64,000 bases of DNA. Origin: Utricularia gibba. Taxonomy: Eukaryota; Streptophyta; Magnoliopsida; Lamiales; Lentibulariaceae. The stretch is from positions 806,001-870,000 of the forward strand of contig NEEC01000008.1 of the NCBI GenBank assembly GCA_002189035.1, given 5' to 3'. Both the position numbers and the translations under genes were made by a program. Under the pieces are notes generated by a model. It saw nothing but the letters and a program-made list of their open reading frames with translations, made no database searches and was not told where the DNA came from. This document shows, one piece after another, positions 36,601-51,224 of this stretch; positions within the stretch are counted from its first letter, which is position 1; every line of letters starts with the position of its first letter.

Positions 36601-38403
36601 CTAATGCTCCTTTAATTTTGAAATCATATAAAAGATCTTGTACAAGAGCTCATCAGTGCCCTCTGCATTTGATGGGAAAGGATTAGTCCAGTCCTGATAC
36701 CGGTGTAGACTGCCAGTGAAGTCTGTGAATAGCCCATCAACACCCATCTTGTGGATCCAGTAATCATATTCAAGGTATGGATCTTGGCTGAAATTGAAAT
36801 GTAAAAATTGGTTCTCATTCCTGTAGGTGTATGGATGCACCTGCATCAAGATGAATGGTAGTTAGTACATGAGGTATTCGAGAAACCATGTTTTTGAGTA
36901 GAACCTCTCTCTGTACCTGGAGATTACGAGCGTGTGCCCTGGATATGAGATCTGTTGGCGCTTCTAAATAGTTGTTTACCGGAGGATCGAGTGTGTCCTT
37001 CCATGGACCAATTCCGACAACATAATTCTTGATGTAGTCGAGATACTTATTCGAAGTGATCTCGTAGAATGTCTGGCCATGGATGCAGTGTAGCACAGTT
37101 AGGGTAATTTAAGATGAGTTTCATGATGTATATGCCCAGGGTTGAGAGGGTGACCTGATTTGTGTCCTGAGTGGGAATGTCAACATCATCGATGAGAAAA
37201 ATCTTGGGCAGATCAGTGAGGGAGGCAGCGTAGATGAGAGAAGTGGGGGCAAAAGATTGAATGAAACAGGGCTGCTTAAGCCATGACTCTGTCAAATAAT
37301 CCCCTTTGTATCCATACTTCACAAGAGTCTTCACGAACACATCCTCCACCCGCTGACCTGCAGGCCATTTTACCTGTTGGTACAATGCAATGGTGATACA
37401 CAATTTTCATTTCTTTTTTGTACTTGTGACCCCGAAGGCAGTCTCATGGAAATAACACTCACATGCTGGTTGATGAACACTGGATTCTTGATCTCTGGAT
37501 AGATGCCCACAACTCGAGAAGCATTGAGAGCAATCTCAATGAACTCTTCAAAGGTGATGATGTGATACCTTCCTGCAGACAGGCTCAGTACATGTAACTT
37601 CGTGCAATGTAACCTTTTGCATTTCATAAACTGGAGGATGCTTGCTGCATACCGTTGTACTGCTGATCACGAAAAGAATACCTCTGGTTCAGCCTCAGTG
37701 TTTTCAGTTCTTCCAGTGTGAAGTCAACTGTACATGGATACATGTTTAAGGCGATGAGGGTCTGAACAAGAATGCATCAGAAGCAAGAGGGCTACCGGTG
37801 AAGAAGCCAGTAACATTCTGTCCCTGCACTACGTAGGTTCTATTCCTGCCAGCAAACTCCTTGTGACTAGCAATGTTCGTCACAGCATCAAGAGTGAGAT
37901 CATGGAAGCATATCAGAAAACCGTCTTTTGATGCTATAATGTCCGTCTCTATGAAATCAGCACCTTCCTTAATAGCTCTCTGCAATTCTACCAAGCCATA
38001 TGTCAAAGAAAAATCTCGCACACCGTGAGCAGAGGATTCTGGAAACTCAAATCAATTCCGTTTCAACAAATCGCATCAACCAAAGCGTGAAATCAGCGGC
38101 GCAAAATCATGGAGTCAGTACGGATTCATATAACCCTACCTTGTAAGCTGGTCCAGATTCTTCTGGAAGCTCCCCATTGGCGCCACGATGAGCGATGTTG
38201 TAGGCGCGAAAGGTCTGAAGTTGTGTCTTCTGGAGATTCTGATTACCATCGCTAGGCAGAGGACTAAAAACCCTCGCCGCGGAGCATATCGGCACAAGAA
38301 GCAGCAATAGGAGGAGTACGCCTATAGAAATATGAACCCGATCATCATCGAATCATCGCAACAGTCGACAAGCCAATTCACCGCGCTCACCATTTGAAGC
38401 CAT
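36601..38403 (-). CDS. GDPD: Glycerophosphodiester phosphodiesterase, secreted or vacuolar type
   Basis: Hydrolyses glycerophosphodiesters to glycerol-3-phosphate and an alcohol; plant members act in phosphate recycling. Eight exons in phase: 38,403-38,391, 38,321-38,140, 37,979-37,796, 37,727-37,653, 37,572-37,463, 37,373-37,155, 37,072-36,917 and 36,840-36,601, about 392 residues. The N-terminus MASNGVLLLLLLL with VPICSAA is a signal peptide. Catalytic text includes AHRGANGELPEE (His-Arg), EGADFIETDI (Glu, Asp) and FHDLTLD (second His). Later blocks are YHIITFEEFIEIALNASRVV, GIYPEIKNP and GVDGLFTDF near the end. No defect was seen. The 13-base first exon is inferred from phase and could be wrong. 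Its 5' part was copied into the 29.3-kb chimera. Confidence 0.9.
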
Positions 38404-39234
38404 TGGAGAAGTCCGAAAGCAGCAGCAGCGACCGATAATATTCTTGCCGGCATAATCATGGGGATATAAATAAAGAGGGTGTTTATCTCTCCCTCCCATT
38501 TTTTTTTTAAAAAAATACTGTAATATGTTTCATCTGTAACATTATATAAACAAATGTGACTGAACTGACTTTCAAGCCAAAAGTCATGATTTCCTAAATG
38601 AAAAAGAATCTTCCATATCGATCTGCTATCTTACACTTGAGAGTAGGCCGTTGACTTTTCAGGGAGGTTTGAAAGTCAACGAGACTCCCCAGATTTGACT
38701 CCTCACTTTCTAATTGCATTTTAATGCACATTATTTCACAATTTGAACCAGAGGTCGGTCCCCTGCCTCCTCCACATCACCATGAAATGAATATCAACGA
38801 GTTTTGTTACCCTAAAGCATTTTTTTATTAATTTAATGCATATATCTACTAATGATTACAAAATTTGAATAATAATTTTATTATACAATTTATAAATCAT
38901 GAAATAAATTAATTTTTCATTCACATTAATTTAGATTATTTATTTAGTACTGATAACTTATAATTATATTTTTTGAATAATTAATATGCATTTAATTTTC
39001 TTGAAATGTTTATATTTAGGTCCCATATCAACAATTATTGATATTGAAACTGTGATTTGAGAAATTTTTAAAAACTATTTTTATTTTAAAAATAGAATTA
39101 ATTTGTTGTGAAGACTCAACTTTCTCTGAAAATAAAAAAAATAAAACATAAAATTATAAAAATTTCGATGTCCAAAACCAATAGACATTTTTTTTCTTTT
39201 TCTGCCTCTTTCGACATCTTTTTTTCTTTTCTGC
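38404..39234. other. Intergenic upstream of GDPD
   Basis: Holds the GDPD promoter (38,404 to about 38,700) and then AT-rich DNA without recognisable content. A CT-rich patch with TTCTGCCTCTTTCG precedes the MULE. Confidence 0.4.
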
Positions 39235-39274
39235 CTAAACACGGCATTTACTTAATCCCAGCTCCGTCGCTATG

Positions 39275-42200
39275 TAGATGTACTTAACTATTTTGGTTTC
39301 TAAAATAAATGAGGTTGATAAATAATTACTGAAATAGATGTAGTTTTTTTTCTGATTTGATAAATAAATGATATTACTAAAATATTAAATTTTAAGTATT
39401 TAATTATTTATTTTCAATGAATTTAAATGACAATAAATATTCTTATGAATTGATTATATCTAAATAATGCTTTAATATTTAATTAATTTAATAAAATTAA
39501 AGTTTTTTAACATTTAAAATATATAAATGATAGCTTGGATGTTTTTAAAATAATTTTGTAAGACAAAACAAGTGATTGATTTTAAGATAATAAAGTTGTG
39601 GATAATCATGAGATATACAAATGAATGGTTTAAATTCCATCTTGTAACAAAAATATCTCCAAACTTTCTTTATAAATAAGTTCATGATTTCATGAAAACT
39701 CACACAAAACTTTTCAATTTTCTTAACTTCTTGTTGTTCATTACAGCAATGAAGAAAGTAGTGGTTAAGATTTTCTATGTATAAAATCTTATTCGCGATC
39801 AATTGGATTATGTATCATATGATTGAGATCCAATAAAAATAATAAAATTGAAATACACTACGATGTATGAAAAATTAGTTGAGTATCTTGCAAATGAATT
39901 AGAATTAAATTTAAATTCTCTTGAATTTAATTTATCAACTAAGTTCTATGATTCTAATACCGAAAGTGCCAATTATATGGATATTACAAACATAGAAATG
40001 TTGCGATTTGTTTTGAAGCTACATAACTCAGAATATGGTATTGACTTGTTCGTGAGTACAAGAGCTAAGTGGGGTGACATTTCAACAAATTATCAAGGTA
40101 TATTTTCTATTATCTTATTGAACTTGCGAGTGAACCACGTTATAATATTGCGCATCCATTAAATGATGATCAAGGAGAATTTGATCCGTTTTGGAATCAA
40201 ACAACTCAAGTTGATTATGCGAGTTTTCATTATAGTGAATCTAATATCTCACATCATGAAGTTTCAAACACCTATAACAGTAATGAAGACTCAACATATA
40301 TTCCTAATGAGGAAGAAGATGAATTATAAGAAGTTCAATACATGTGGAATGAGGAATCTGGTGAATCTGATGAATCTTCTATGGAAGATGAAGATATGGA
40401 TTTTTACATCCCAAAACAAACTAATCATTTTTATTTATGCATATGAGTTTCAAGATAGAGTTCAAATAAACACTTATGATGTTGATAACAAAATTTTGGA
40501 AGAAGGTATGCATTTCAAAGATAAACAGGAGCTTATTGATGCAATGACTCTCTATCATGTAAAAGTTGCACATAGAGAAATTAGAGTGGAAAGCAATTCT
40601 CAGAAACAATATTGCATCCGGTGCCGACAAAATAAGGAAGAGAACTCTAATTGCTCGTTCTATCTATGGGTTGGCTTTCAAAAACAAACTGGAACTTGGA
40701 AGATTTCTAAGTTGGTGCAACCTCATACATGTGAGATAAGTTTTAGCATTTCCAAGTCAAATGTTAATTTGACTATAAAGTATATTGCACCAAGGTTAAA
40801 AGAACTTGCTTCAGAAAAGCTTATTTTTTAATTTGTGCGCTTATATGTTAAACACCAATGGGGATGCAATATATCGAAATTAAAGGCATGGAAGTGTATA
40901 GTTCGTGCTCATGAATTAGAATTTGAAACTTGGGAATCCAGTTAGAGAGCTACCAAGGTTTTTTTGAAGATGTTAAGTCTAGTAATCCTAGCACCATTGT
41001 AGAATGGGAGCACAATAAAGATGTATATGGGCGAAATTTATTATAGTATGTCTTTTGGGCATTTGGATTTACTATTCAAGGCTTTGAGTATTGTCGCCCG
41101 ATTCTCTGTATTGATGGCACTCATTTCTATAGTAGTTATAATTACAAGTTGCTAGTATGTGTAGGTATTGATGGAAGTAATTGTGTTTTTCCGATCGCAT
41201 ATGCTTTTGTTTATGGAGAATCAGAAGAAGATTGGGAATTCTTCATCTGACAACTTGATCGACATGTTGTCTGTGGAAGAAATGGTGTTCGTATGATAAG
41301 TGATCGTGGTTCTGGTTTGATCGCCGCATATAAAAGATATGAACGATTTAGCTATACTTATAGGATACATCATTAGTGTAATTTTCATATTCAAAAGAAT
41401 TGCATGTCATTTATTAATATGAAGTCGAAGGAAGTTAGATATTGGATTGAAAGGGCATCATATGCTAGAAATGAAAAAGATTTCAATGCAACGATGACAT
41501 AATTACAAAAAAGAGCTCTTGATGCAATTGATTACTTGCTGAAAATTCCAAAAGAAGAACAGACGTTACTTTACGGTGGTAGATATAGGTAAATGAATTT
41601 AATGAATTTTTTTTAAATTTAATTAAATTACTTAATTTTTTCTATTTAAAACAATCACTTGATCATGACCACAAACCATGCGGAGTTTATGAACAATGTT
41701 TTACAAGCAGCTCGAAGAAGACCTCCAACTACCCTTGTAATATAATTGACATATTATATAATACTTTAAGTTAACATTTGAGAAAGCACGTGAGTATTTC
41801 AAGTGATACAGGGTGGCAGCATATGAACGACATACAAATTGAATATTTTTGGGTGATAAGATGTACGAAAAATATGAGAAAGCATCAAGACTTATATCAA
41901 ATCTTACTTGCAAGATATACGACTCAAGAAATCAAACTTGTATAGTGAAGCTTCGAATGTAGCATTCTGTAGACACAAAAACAGTCGAAGTTCGAGATGG
42001 AAAATGTGAATACGGGATTTGGTATATTGATCAATATCTATGTGTTCATGCCCAAATGGTAAGTGGTTTATACCTCACACTAATTTAATACTATTGTTCA
42101 TTTTTTATATCTAAAGTGAATAATATGCAGGTTTGTCATCAATTCCGTGTGAATCCGCTGCATAGGACAAGTCCTTATTACAGTACTATGTATTTGGTTA

Positions 42201-43273
42201 ACATTTATGCTGGAGTTGTTAACACTTTACGTGATGAGCATAATTGGGGTGACGCACCATTCCAGGTTTTCATGGATCCTTTGCGAAAAAGGAAGAAATC
42301 AGGCCATGACAATACTAATAGACATAGGGGTCCCGTTGATTACCAACAGAGTGGTAAACATGGATCACGACGCAAATAGAAATCAAAGGACACTTCCCAG
42401 GATGATAGACGAGACAACATTCTCCCAACTTCAATGCAAACTTCATCTTCATATCATTCTTATAGACATTCATCATTTCATGAGAGTCACTATACACTAG
42501 GTATCATGACTCCTATTATTGCACGACATTCTACATCAATATCGTGATCAAAGCCATCTGACTTGCCAACAACGTCAACAACTCAATCCAAAAAGTCAAA
42601 GTCAAAGAGTAAACCGTTTTTTTTCTTTTGATTTGTTAATTTCAGTATTTTCATTTGAATTATGTAATATCTTACTCCTTTGTTTGGTGAGATTGGTTAA
42701 ATATTGAATTTTTTATTTTTTATTATAAATAATATGTAATATCATATGTCATGGTATAAAATAAATGAAAATTAATTATGTATAATTTTATATAATTCAT
42801 AATCTAAATCAATATGATTTTTGAACAAAATCAATGAAATAAATGAAAAAATTATCAAAAATGAAAAACACAAATGATAAAATTAACTTTTTGAAACAAA
42901 TGTAATAAGATTACAAATCATAAAAAACAAATAAATAATTTTTTACATTTATTTAAATTTAAACAAATGATTTATATATAAAACTTGATTATTTTTTTAT
43001 TTTCTAAATTAAATATATGATTTATATAATTATTTATAAAAAAACTTATAGTAATATTAATTCATTTATATTAAATAGCATACATTATTTTGAAATATTA
43101 TGAAAATAATATATAATCATTTATTTAATAATTTTTAACAATAATTAGTTACATTGTTTTTATAAAGTTTTTAAACTCATTTATTTTGTAAATCAAAACT
43201 CAATCATCATCTATTTTAGAAACCATTTTTAAACATCATCTATTTTGACAAACAAAAACTGAAAGTACATCTA
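39275..43273 (+). mobile_element. MULE (Mutator-like element) with visible ends
   Basis: The left end starts TAGATGTACTTAACTATTTT and includes GGTTTCTAAAATAAATGAG. The right end, reverse complemented, starts TAGATGTACTTTCAG and includes GGTTTCTAAAATAGATGATG. These are long, diverged terminal inverted repeats built on a repeated AAATAGATGA motif. The element is about 4 kb and contains a broken MuDR-type transposase gene. It is the fullest of the three related copies here. Confidence 0.7.
39848..42380 (+). pseudogene. MuDR-type transposase, frameshifted
   Basis: Pieces lie in order but in changing frames. The N-terminal domain is 39,866-40,100. An acidic linker follows (for example NSNEDSTYIPNEEEDEL near 40,280). 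The MuDR domain with EEGMHFKDKQELIDAMTLYH near 40,500 and CSFYLWVGFQKQTGTWKISK near 40,660 comes next. The transposase core is PILCIDGTHFYSSYNYKLLV near 41,100, PIAYAFVYGESEEDWEFF near 41,200 and MISDRGSGLIAA near 41,300. A weak SWIM-like zinc finger (KCEYGIWY, YLCVHA) lies near 42,010, and a C-terminal basic tail with RKRKKSGHD near 42,290. First catalytic Asp (IDGTH) is seen. Stops make it non-functional. Confidence 0.75.
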
Positions 43274-43386
43274 AACACGGCATTTACTTAATCCCTCCCT
43301 CTTTCATAGCTACATATCTTTACGGCTAAGGAATGGGAAATCTTTCTCCTGTTCCCGCGCCCCATATCTTTACGGCTAAGGAATGG
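43271..43386. repeat. Direct repeats flanking the right end of the MULE
   Basis: A 25-base string starting CTAAACACGGCATTTAC occurs at 43,271-43,295 and also at 39,235-39,259, just outside the left end of the MULE. In addition, a 24-base string starting CATATCTTTACGGC occurs at 43,313-43,336 and 43,363-43,386. The first pair is too long to be an ordinary MULE target-site duplication. Confidence 0.75.
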
Positions 43387-43568
43387 CATTTACATAATAT
43401 TTCTTGACTTGGGAGCGCCTAATTCATTCATTGCATGTCCTCCAAAGCACAACATATCATGAACGTATACGGGTAGGTTCCTTCAGGCTGCCGAGGGGGC
43501 GAAAAAACAAAAGAATAAAACAGACAGTGGGCAATGTGTTTGTTCCTTTTCTTACCTGGATGCGTTTC

Positions 43569-46092
<2,524 letters not shown>

Positions 46093-46395
46093 AGTCATCA
46101 TCGCTCGCCCCCGCCGTGTCTCCAATCCTCTATGGCGGTTTGCTGGACCCTTTGACGTTATCCGTATCGGGAAAACCCCCGCCTCCGCCGCCATGCCCGA
46201 ATTTTCTGAAATTTCAGACACACCCCTCAGTTTCGCTGTATTGTTAAATAAGACACCATACACGCGTGTCGCGCGTGCGCTTGTAAATTATTTAGACATT
46301 TTATTTGTTTCGACGGAAAAATAAATAAAAAAAAAACTAAAGTATTTCTCATACAAGCATACGTTCACTTGCAGACATCATGCCAAAACAGAGTG

Positions 46396-48861
46396 TTAAG
46401 CCTTGCTCCACTGAGTTCCCATGCCGGAACTGGAGTCTGCTTCTTCCATTGCAGTTTCTGCAACCTCATCATCCGCCTCTTGATGATAAAACGAGCCGGC
46501 GGTATCCGTCGAAAGCAGCGCCCATTTCGCCTTCAAGACCGCCGGAGAGCCCTGCCTTGCTCTCTCCACAATCTGCTGTATCAGCAGCCTCTCCATCTCA
46601 TCGTCGCCATTCTCACTATCATTCCAGCTTATACAGTCATCTGTCAAAACAATGTGCTGCTCGGGATGAGCATTTATGCCATCAAGCTTCTCCAAACCAA
46701 CTTGCTGCTTTTCTTGAGCAGACATGGCTTCATGGTTGCCCCTTTCTTCTTTATCAGATTCTGAAAAATGTGTTGGAATATCCTCGTAGTACGGTGCAGG
46801 AGCTTCTCCAGGTAGGTGGATGACTACAGACTGCTCTATGGATTGCAGTCCTTCAGGGCTGGATGATGGGCTTACAGTTTGGTAGTCAGGCGCCTTCAAT
46901 GAATCAGGCAGCATGTACTCAGACTCCTGGCCCTTCATCATATTCCCGAGAGCCGTTTCCAGTTGCTTGATTCGGTCTTCAAGTCTTGATTGGATAACTT
47001 CATGCAGCTTCACACTTAGCAATCTGGGGCATACAGGATACTGACTGCAGCCCGGGGTAGGCACGCCGCTTCGGTACCTCTCGGGATAACACGGACTGTC
47101 AGCTCTTCTACTGAAACATTCAGATTTCAGTTCGCCCTGAGCAATATCCGGAAGGGAACCAGGACTCAACTGCAATTCAGTTGCTCCATCAAATACATTT
47201 TAAAAGGAAGGCATGAGTGAAGATGATCATTTAAAAACAGAAGCTTAGATTCCAGTTGCTGAAGATGTTAAACAGTACTTTAACCTTACCTCGCCACTGT
47301 CAGTCAGATTGTTTTCCAGCTGAAACAAATTCACATTCGACTGCAACCTGTCCCATTCAGCCTGAAGCTCTGCTTCAATTTTTTTGAATGATTCCTCTTC
47401 TTCACCCTGATGACATTCCTCTTCACCGAGTATACTTGGAAAATTATCTTGAATACAAACATTGCTGGAATCTAGCAATTGATTGTTCTCTGTAGCCAGT
47501 TCCCTCACTGTTAAAGAATCTTTCATCTCAAGTTCATCATGCAGATCTTGAACAAGGTTCTGTGTGTGCCTCAGGGACTTCCTCAGCTTCTCCATTTCCC
47601 AAAGACTTACAGAAGAAGTGCATATAACACCAAGTGTGAAACCCAGATACAAAAGGACAAGCTCATTTGAAGATCCTGCAGAAAGAGAGACTGGAAAAAA
47701 TGCCATGATGTCAATACACAAGAAAACTACACATACACAAATTGTAGTGAAATCTAAGTCGCGCTATACGCCAATATCAAAATCATAAACTTAAACTTGG
47801 CACATTGATGCTGATATTGATACATGCCAAAATTCATGAGGTTGGCATCCGTTGTCTGAAAAAGACACACAGTTTCATTCATGTCATATAATCTGCATGA
47901 ATTCCAATAAAATGTACCAAAGTGAGTTTTAACCTGAGTCACTGCACCATTACAAATTGACATAGCTTTCTCAAATGCAAAACACTAAGGCTGATGGAAT
48001 ACTAGAAAAGAACCGTACACCACCTTCTGCTTTTTCTAGATCACCAGGAACCAATTCACTTGCATTGCTCCTCGCCAATACTTGATTCCTTTTGTTTCTA
48101 GTTGCAAAAAGTGATTTCTTTAGCGCAACATCAGGAAGTTTCGGGATTCCAAGAGCAATTTTGGTTGGATTCATGAAAATTTTGTCAAGCATATTGTTGC
48201 TTCCAGAACCTGAAGTCTCACAACACCATCCAGAATGTGGACGGCTCAATATTCTGCATCCACTAACAGGTGAAGCATGCACAAATGCACACCATGCTGC
48301 ATGTGCAGAGCAAGCATTCTCGTCGATTCTAGGGTCAGTATTCCACAACTGAGACAAGATTTCTAGAGATGTTTGAGGGTTTACATATTCACGATTGACT
48401 CCTTTGCATCTTAGGCTGCATTTAACTTGTTTAGAACCAAATAAATACCCGATTTCAATGATCGAAGGATGGCATGATGACCCACTAGGCACCATCACTT
48501 CATCAGCATCCTGAAGTATACCCTTGGAGAATACAATGTCATTTTCCAATCCATGTGGAGAGTCAGAATCACAAACCTCATCCAATGTTGCCGTATCTTC
48601 CCCTCCATTTCCACTAACGGAGGCTCTTTCTTCAGCAGAAGAATCATCAGAATGTAGTTCCTTGTATCTCTTCATTCTTTCTTTTTGAAATTGACTGTCC
48701 TTGTCAAATGCCTTCTGTATAAATGCTGGAGACTCAGCTCGACCAGACTTAAGAACGTCATACGAAAAGTTCGGCCAATTACGATTACCAATATTCAAAT
48801 GCCTCAGTTGCTGAGCCACGTATCCTGCACCAGCAGCTGCAGCAAAGATCCAAACATCCAT
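46396..48861 (-). CDS. POLAR-like protein (plant polarity/scaffold family)
   Basis: Member of the plant family related to POLAR, the polarity scaffold of asymmetric stomatal divisions; its own role is not known to me. Three exons in phase: 48,861-48,024, 47,675-47,290 and 47,169-46,396, about 665 residues. The N-terminus MDVWIFAAAAGAGYVAQQL is the family start (an upstream in-frame ATG at 48,879 would add six residues). A hydrophobic segment LVLLYLGFTLGVICTSS opens exon 2, followed by family blocks HTQNLVQDLHDELEMKDSLT (coiled coil), IEAELQAEWDRLQ and LLSVKLHEVIQSRLEDRIKQ. The C-terminal third is acidic and low-complexity. The end lies 300 bases upstream of the NFS2 start on the same strand. 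Confidence 0.7.
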
Positions 48862-48879
48862 TCCCAATTCTAGTCCCAA

Positions 48880-50443
48880 AATAACCCCTTTACCCAGCTC
48901 ACAAAACTATTGCCCCTACGAAATTTCATAAAACCAGCAAAAACGGTACGCAAAAATTCCTTCTCCGCCCGCAATATATTCAAATTTATTGTCTTCACCG
49001 CAAGAGACACAAAAAAGCGACACCCCCTCCTACGGCGTGAATTGCAATGAAAGACCAGTACCGAAATGCATCGCCGATGAAATCCTCATCCTTTGACTTC
49101 ACATGCTAATCTCAGAAAAAGCAACCTCACGCAAAACCAAACAGAGAACCCACTTCCGCAAGCAAACGGAGCAAAACCAGCATCCGGAAAGACCTACGAC
49201 CAGTTCCGCCTCTCCGACATTTCGAAATTTCAGACCGTGCCCAACGGAAACACGTAAGCCGCAAGACACCTACAACGAGAAGCTCTCAAAACGAACTAAA
49301 CCGAGGTCGAAGCCCATCGCAACGGAGGCGGGGAAGCTGCGAGTGCGTGGTGAAGGTTCAATTTTTTGAGGTGCGAGCTCAACAACAACTAGATTTTTGT
49401 TTTGCAAAACGCAGATACCACCAGATAGTACAAAATACTAAGGCCCTTCTCTTCTCTTCGGAATTTAATTATATTTAATTTCCCCATTATCAAAATAATA
49501 ACAACAACAATAATAATAATTCTAATAATGCCATTCGGATTCATGGATATATGAATTTGAATTTTAAAATAACCTCAACTATTATTTTAATAATTAAAAA
49601 ATATATATTATTTATTTATTTACATATTCAAAAATATGCCTAACATTAAAATTTAAACTCTAATATATAATTTAATCTACTAAATTATAAGAATAATTTT
49701 TTTATTATTCTATAAAATTATTTTATAATTTTCAAATTAATTATATTTTACATAATATGAAACACACATTAATAAAAACATGGAACATGGCCCAACTATT
49801 TTACATTCTATGAAATCAACATACAAAATGAAAATGAGTTATTGAGATCTCTTATTTTGGGTTCATATTTATTCAGATAACTTCACGCTTGTTTGTTTGT
49901 CATATCCCATGAAAGCTGCATCCCTCTTAAGTGACGCATCTGTGATTAGTTCATCATGAAAGCGAAATACAAGGGAGGGGAGAAGCCTCATGCTCTGCAC
50001 AGACGCAGAAGCCTCAGACCAGCCACCAGGTAGTAAATCCTCTCACTTGCCTTGTGTTTCTGAAAGCTCCACAGCATTAAGAATTGCTGCTGCATCTTCA
50101 GGGATGTAGAGAGGGAAATCATTTCCTTTTCTTTTGTCACTTGCTTTCCCTTTACATGCACGCGTTACTTGCCAACAGATGCAGATAGAAGAATCACAGG
50201 CTTTTTCTCACACCACATCTCCCCTTCTTTTCTTGACAGAGACCCCATGAGCAGCAGCTTCCTCTCACAGATGCCAGCCTTCCTCATGGAACTGGAATGA
50301 ACTCATCTCGCCAACAAAATGGAAAGCTCCTTTCAGCATTCTTATAACACGTACTCTGTGAATGACTTGTCCCTGTCAGGCTTTGGCTTCAGATGTATAC
50401 TAGAAAATAAATAGGCAGATGAGTAGAATGCAGCAAGGACCTG
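48880..50443. other. Intergenic between POLAR-like and CLE
   Basis: 48,880-49,380 is GC-richer and holds the POLAR-like promoter and leader. 49,440-49,780 is AT-rich. 49,960-50,440 is probably 3' untranslated sequence of the CLE gene. No protein-like frame was seen. Confidence 0.45.
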
Positions 50444-50749
50444 TTAGTTATGCAGGGGATTAGGCCCTCCGGGGACTAGTCGCTCCTCGACATCATACCG
50501 AGGGTGGACATCATTGTATCTTCTGCTCTCAGGGGGATGCTGTGGGGGCGGATGGAGGAGTCCCCCTGCTTGAAAAAGAAACCACTGCTTGGTTGGAACA
50601 CCAGGACGTTGGCTGAGATGCCTGTACGGGGGATAGAAAGTTTCTTCTTTGAGTGAACTTCCGGTGATTGATCCTGCCATGAGGATTATCAGAATGGCTG
50701 CAGAAATCCAACAGCCCGTGGTGGCGGAGGGTGATGAGAAGCTGGCCAT
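50444..50749 (-). CDS. CLE-family signalling peptide precursor
   Basis: Secreted precursor of a CLAVATA3/ESR-related peptide, perceived by leucine-rich-repeat receptor kinases to control stem-cell and vascular fates. Intronless, 101 residues from 50,749 (MASFSSPSATTG), with a signal-peptide core WISAAILIILMAGSITG. A variable middle follows, and the 12-residue CLE motif RLVPGGPNPLHN sits at the very C-terminus, followed directly by the stop. The usual form of this group is RLVPSGPNPLHN; here Gly replaces Ser at position 5. In the peptide, the two prolines (positions 4 and 7) are the known hydroxylation sites and are kept. An upstream in-frame ATG (50,833) exists, but starting there would bury the signal peptide. 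Confidence 0.9.
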   Translation of the reverse strand: MASFSSPSATTGCWISAAILIILMAGSITGSSLKEETFYPPYRHLSQRPGVPTKQWFLFQAGGLLHPPPQHPPESRRYNDVHPRYDVEERLVPGGPNPLHN

Positions 50750-51224
50750 GATGTTAGAGAAAGCAAGAAGCTCAGGAGCACAGAAATCTGATACATGAAG
50801 AGAAGAGCATGCCAATAAAGATGATGAACGCATTGCCTGCCTCTCTATGGGTATTTAAAACAGAAGCAAGAGATCCATGAACATTGTACTCATCTCCATA
50901 AATGCGCCAGCTGGTAATAAATGAGGACTTGTGCTTTTTGAGCCTATTCTAGTAGATAAACTGACAAGGTTAAATCTACATAATCACAAACCTGATAGAC
51001 AGGTTTAAGTGTTATTGTATCTGAGTCAATATCCGTTTATCAGAATTCAAAGTCATAGTGTACGTGCAGCAAAGACATGACAAGTTTGATTAGTAGCAGA
51101 GGCTCAATATGCCAACAGCTACAGGTACCCACCAAATGGGATGCTATGAGGAGAAAAGTTTGGTAAAACATCTCTGGAGCAAACACATAATCCAGAGTGA
51201 GGCAACTACATGAACCAAGGGTAT
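50750..51224. other. Intergenic between CLE and the SNAP33-type gene
   Basis: Contains the CLE promoter (a possible TATA near 50,855, on the minus strand) and the 3' flank of the SNARE gene. Nothing else was recognised. Confidence 0.45.

Noticed and set aside
46369-46823. Two plus-strand frames of 130-147 residues
   Set aside because: Antisense of POLAR-like exon 3, which has the conserved blocks.
49103-49369. 88-residue basic frame upstream of POLAR-like
   Set aside because: Low-complexity composition, no family signature; lies in a promoter/leader region.
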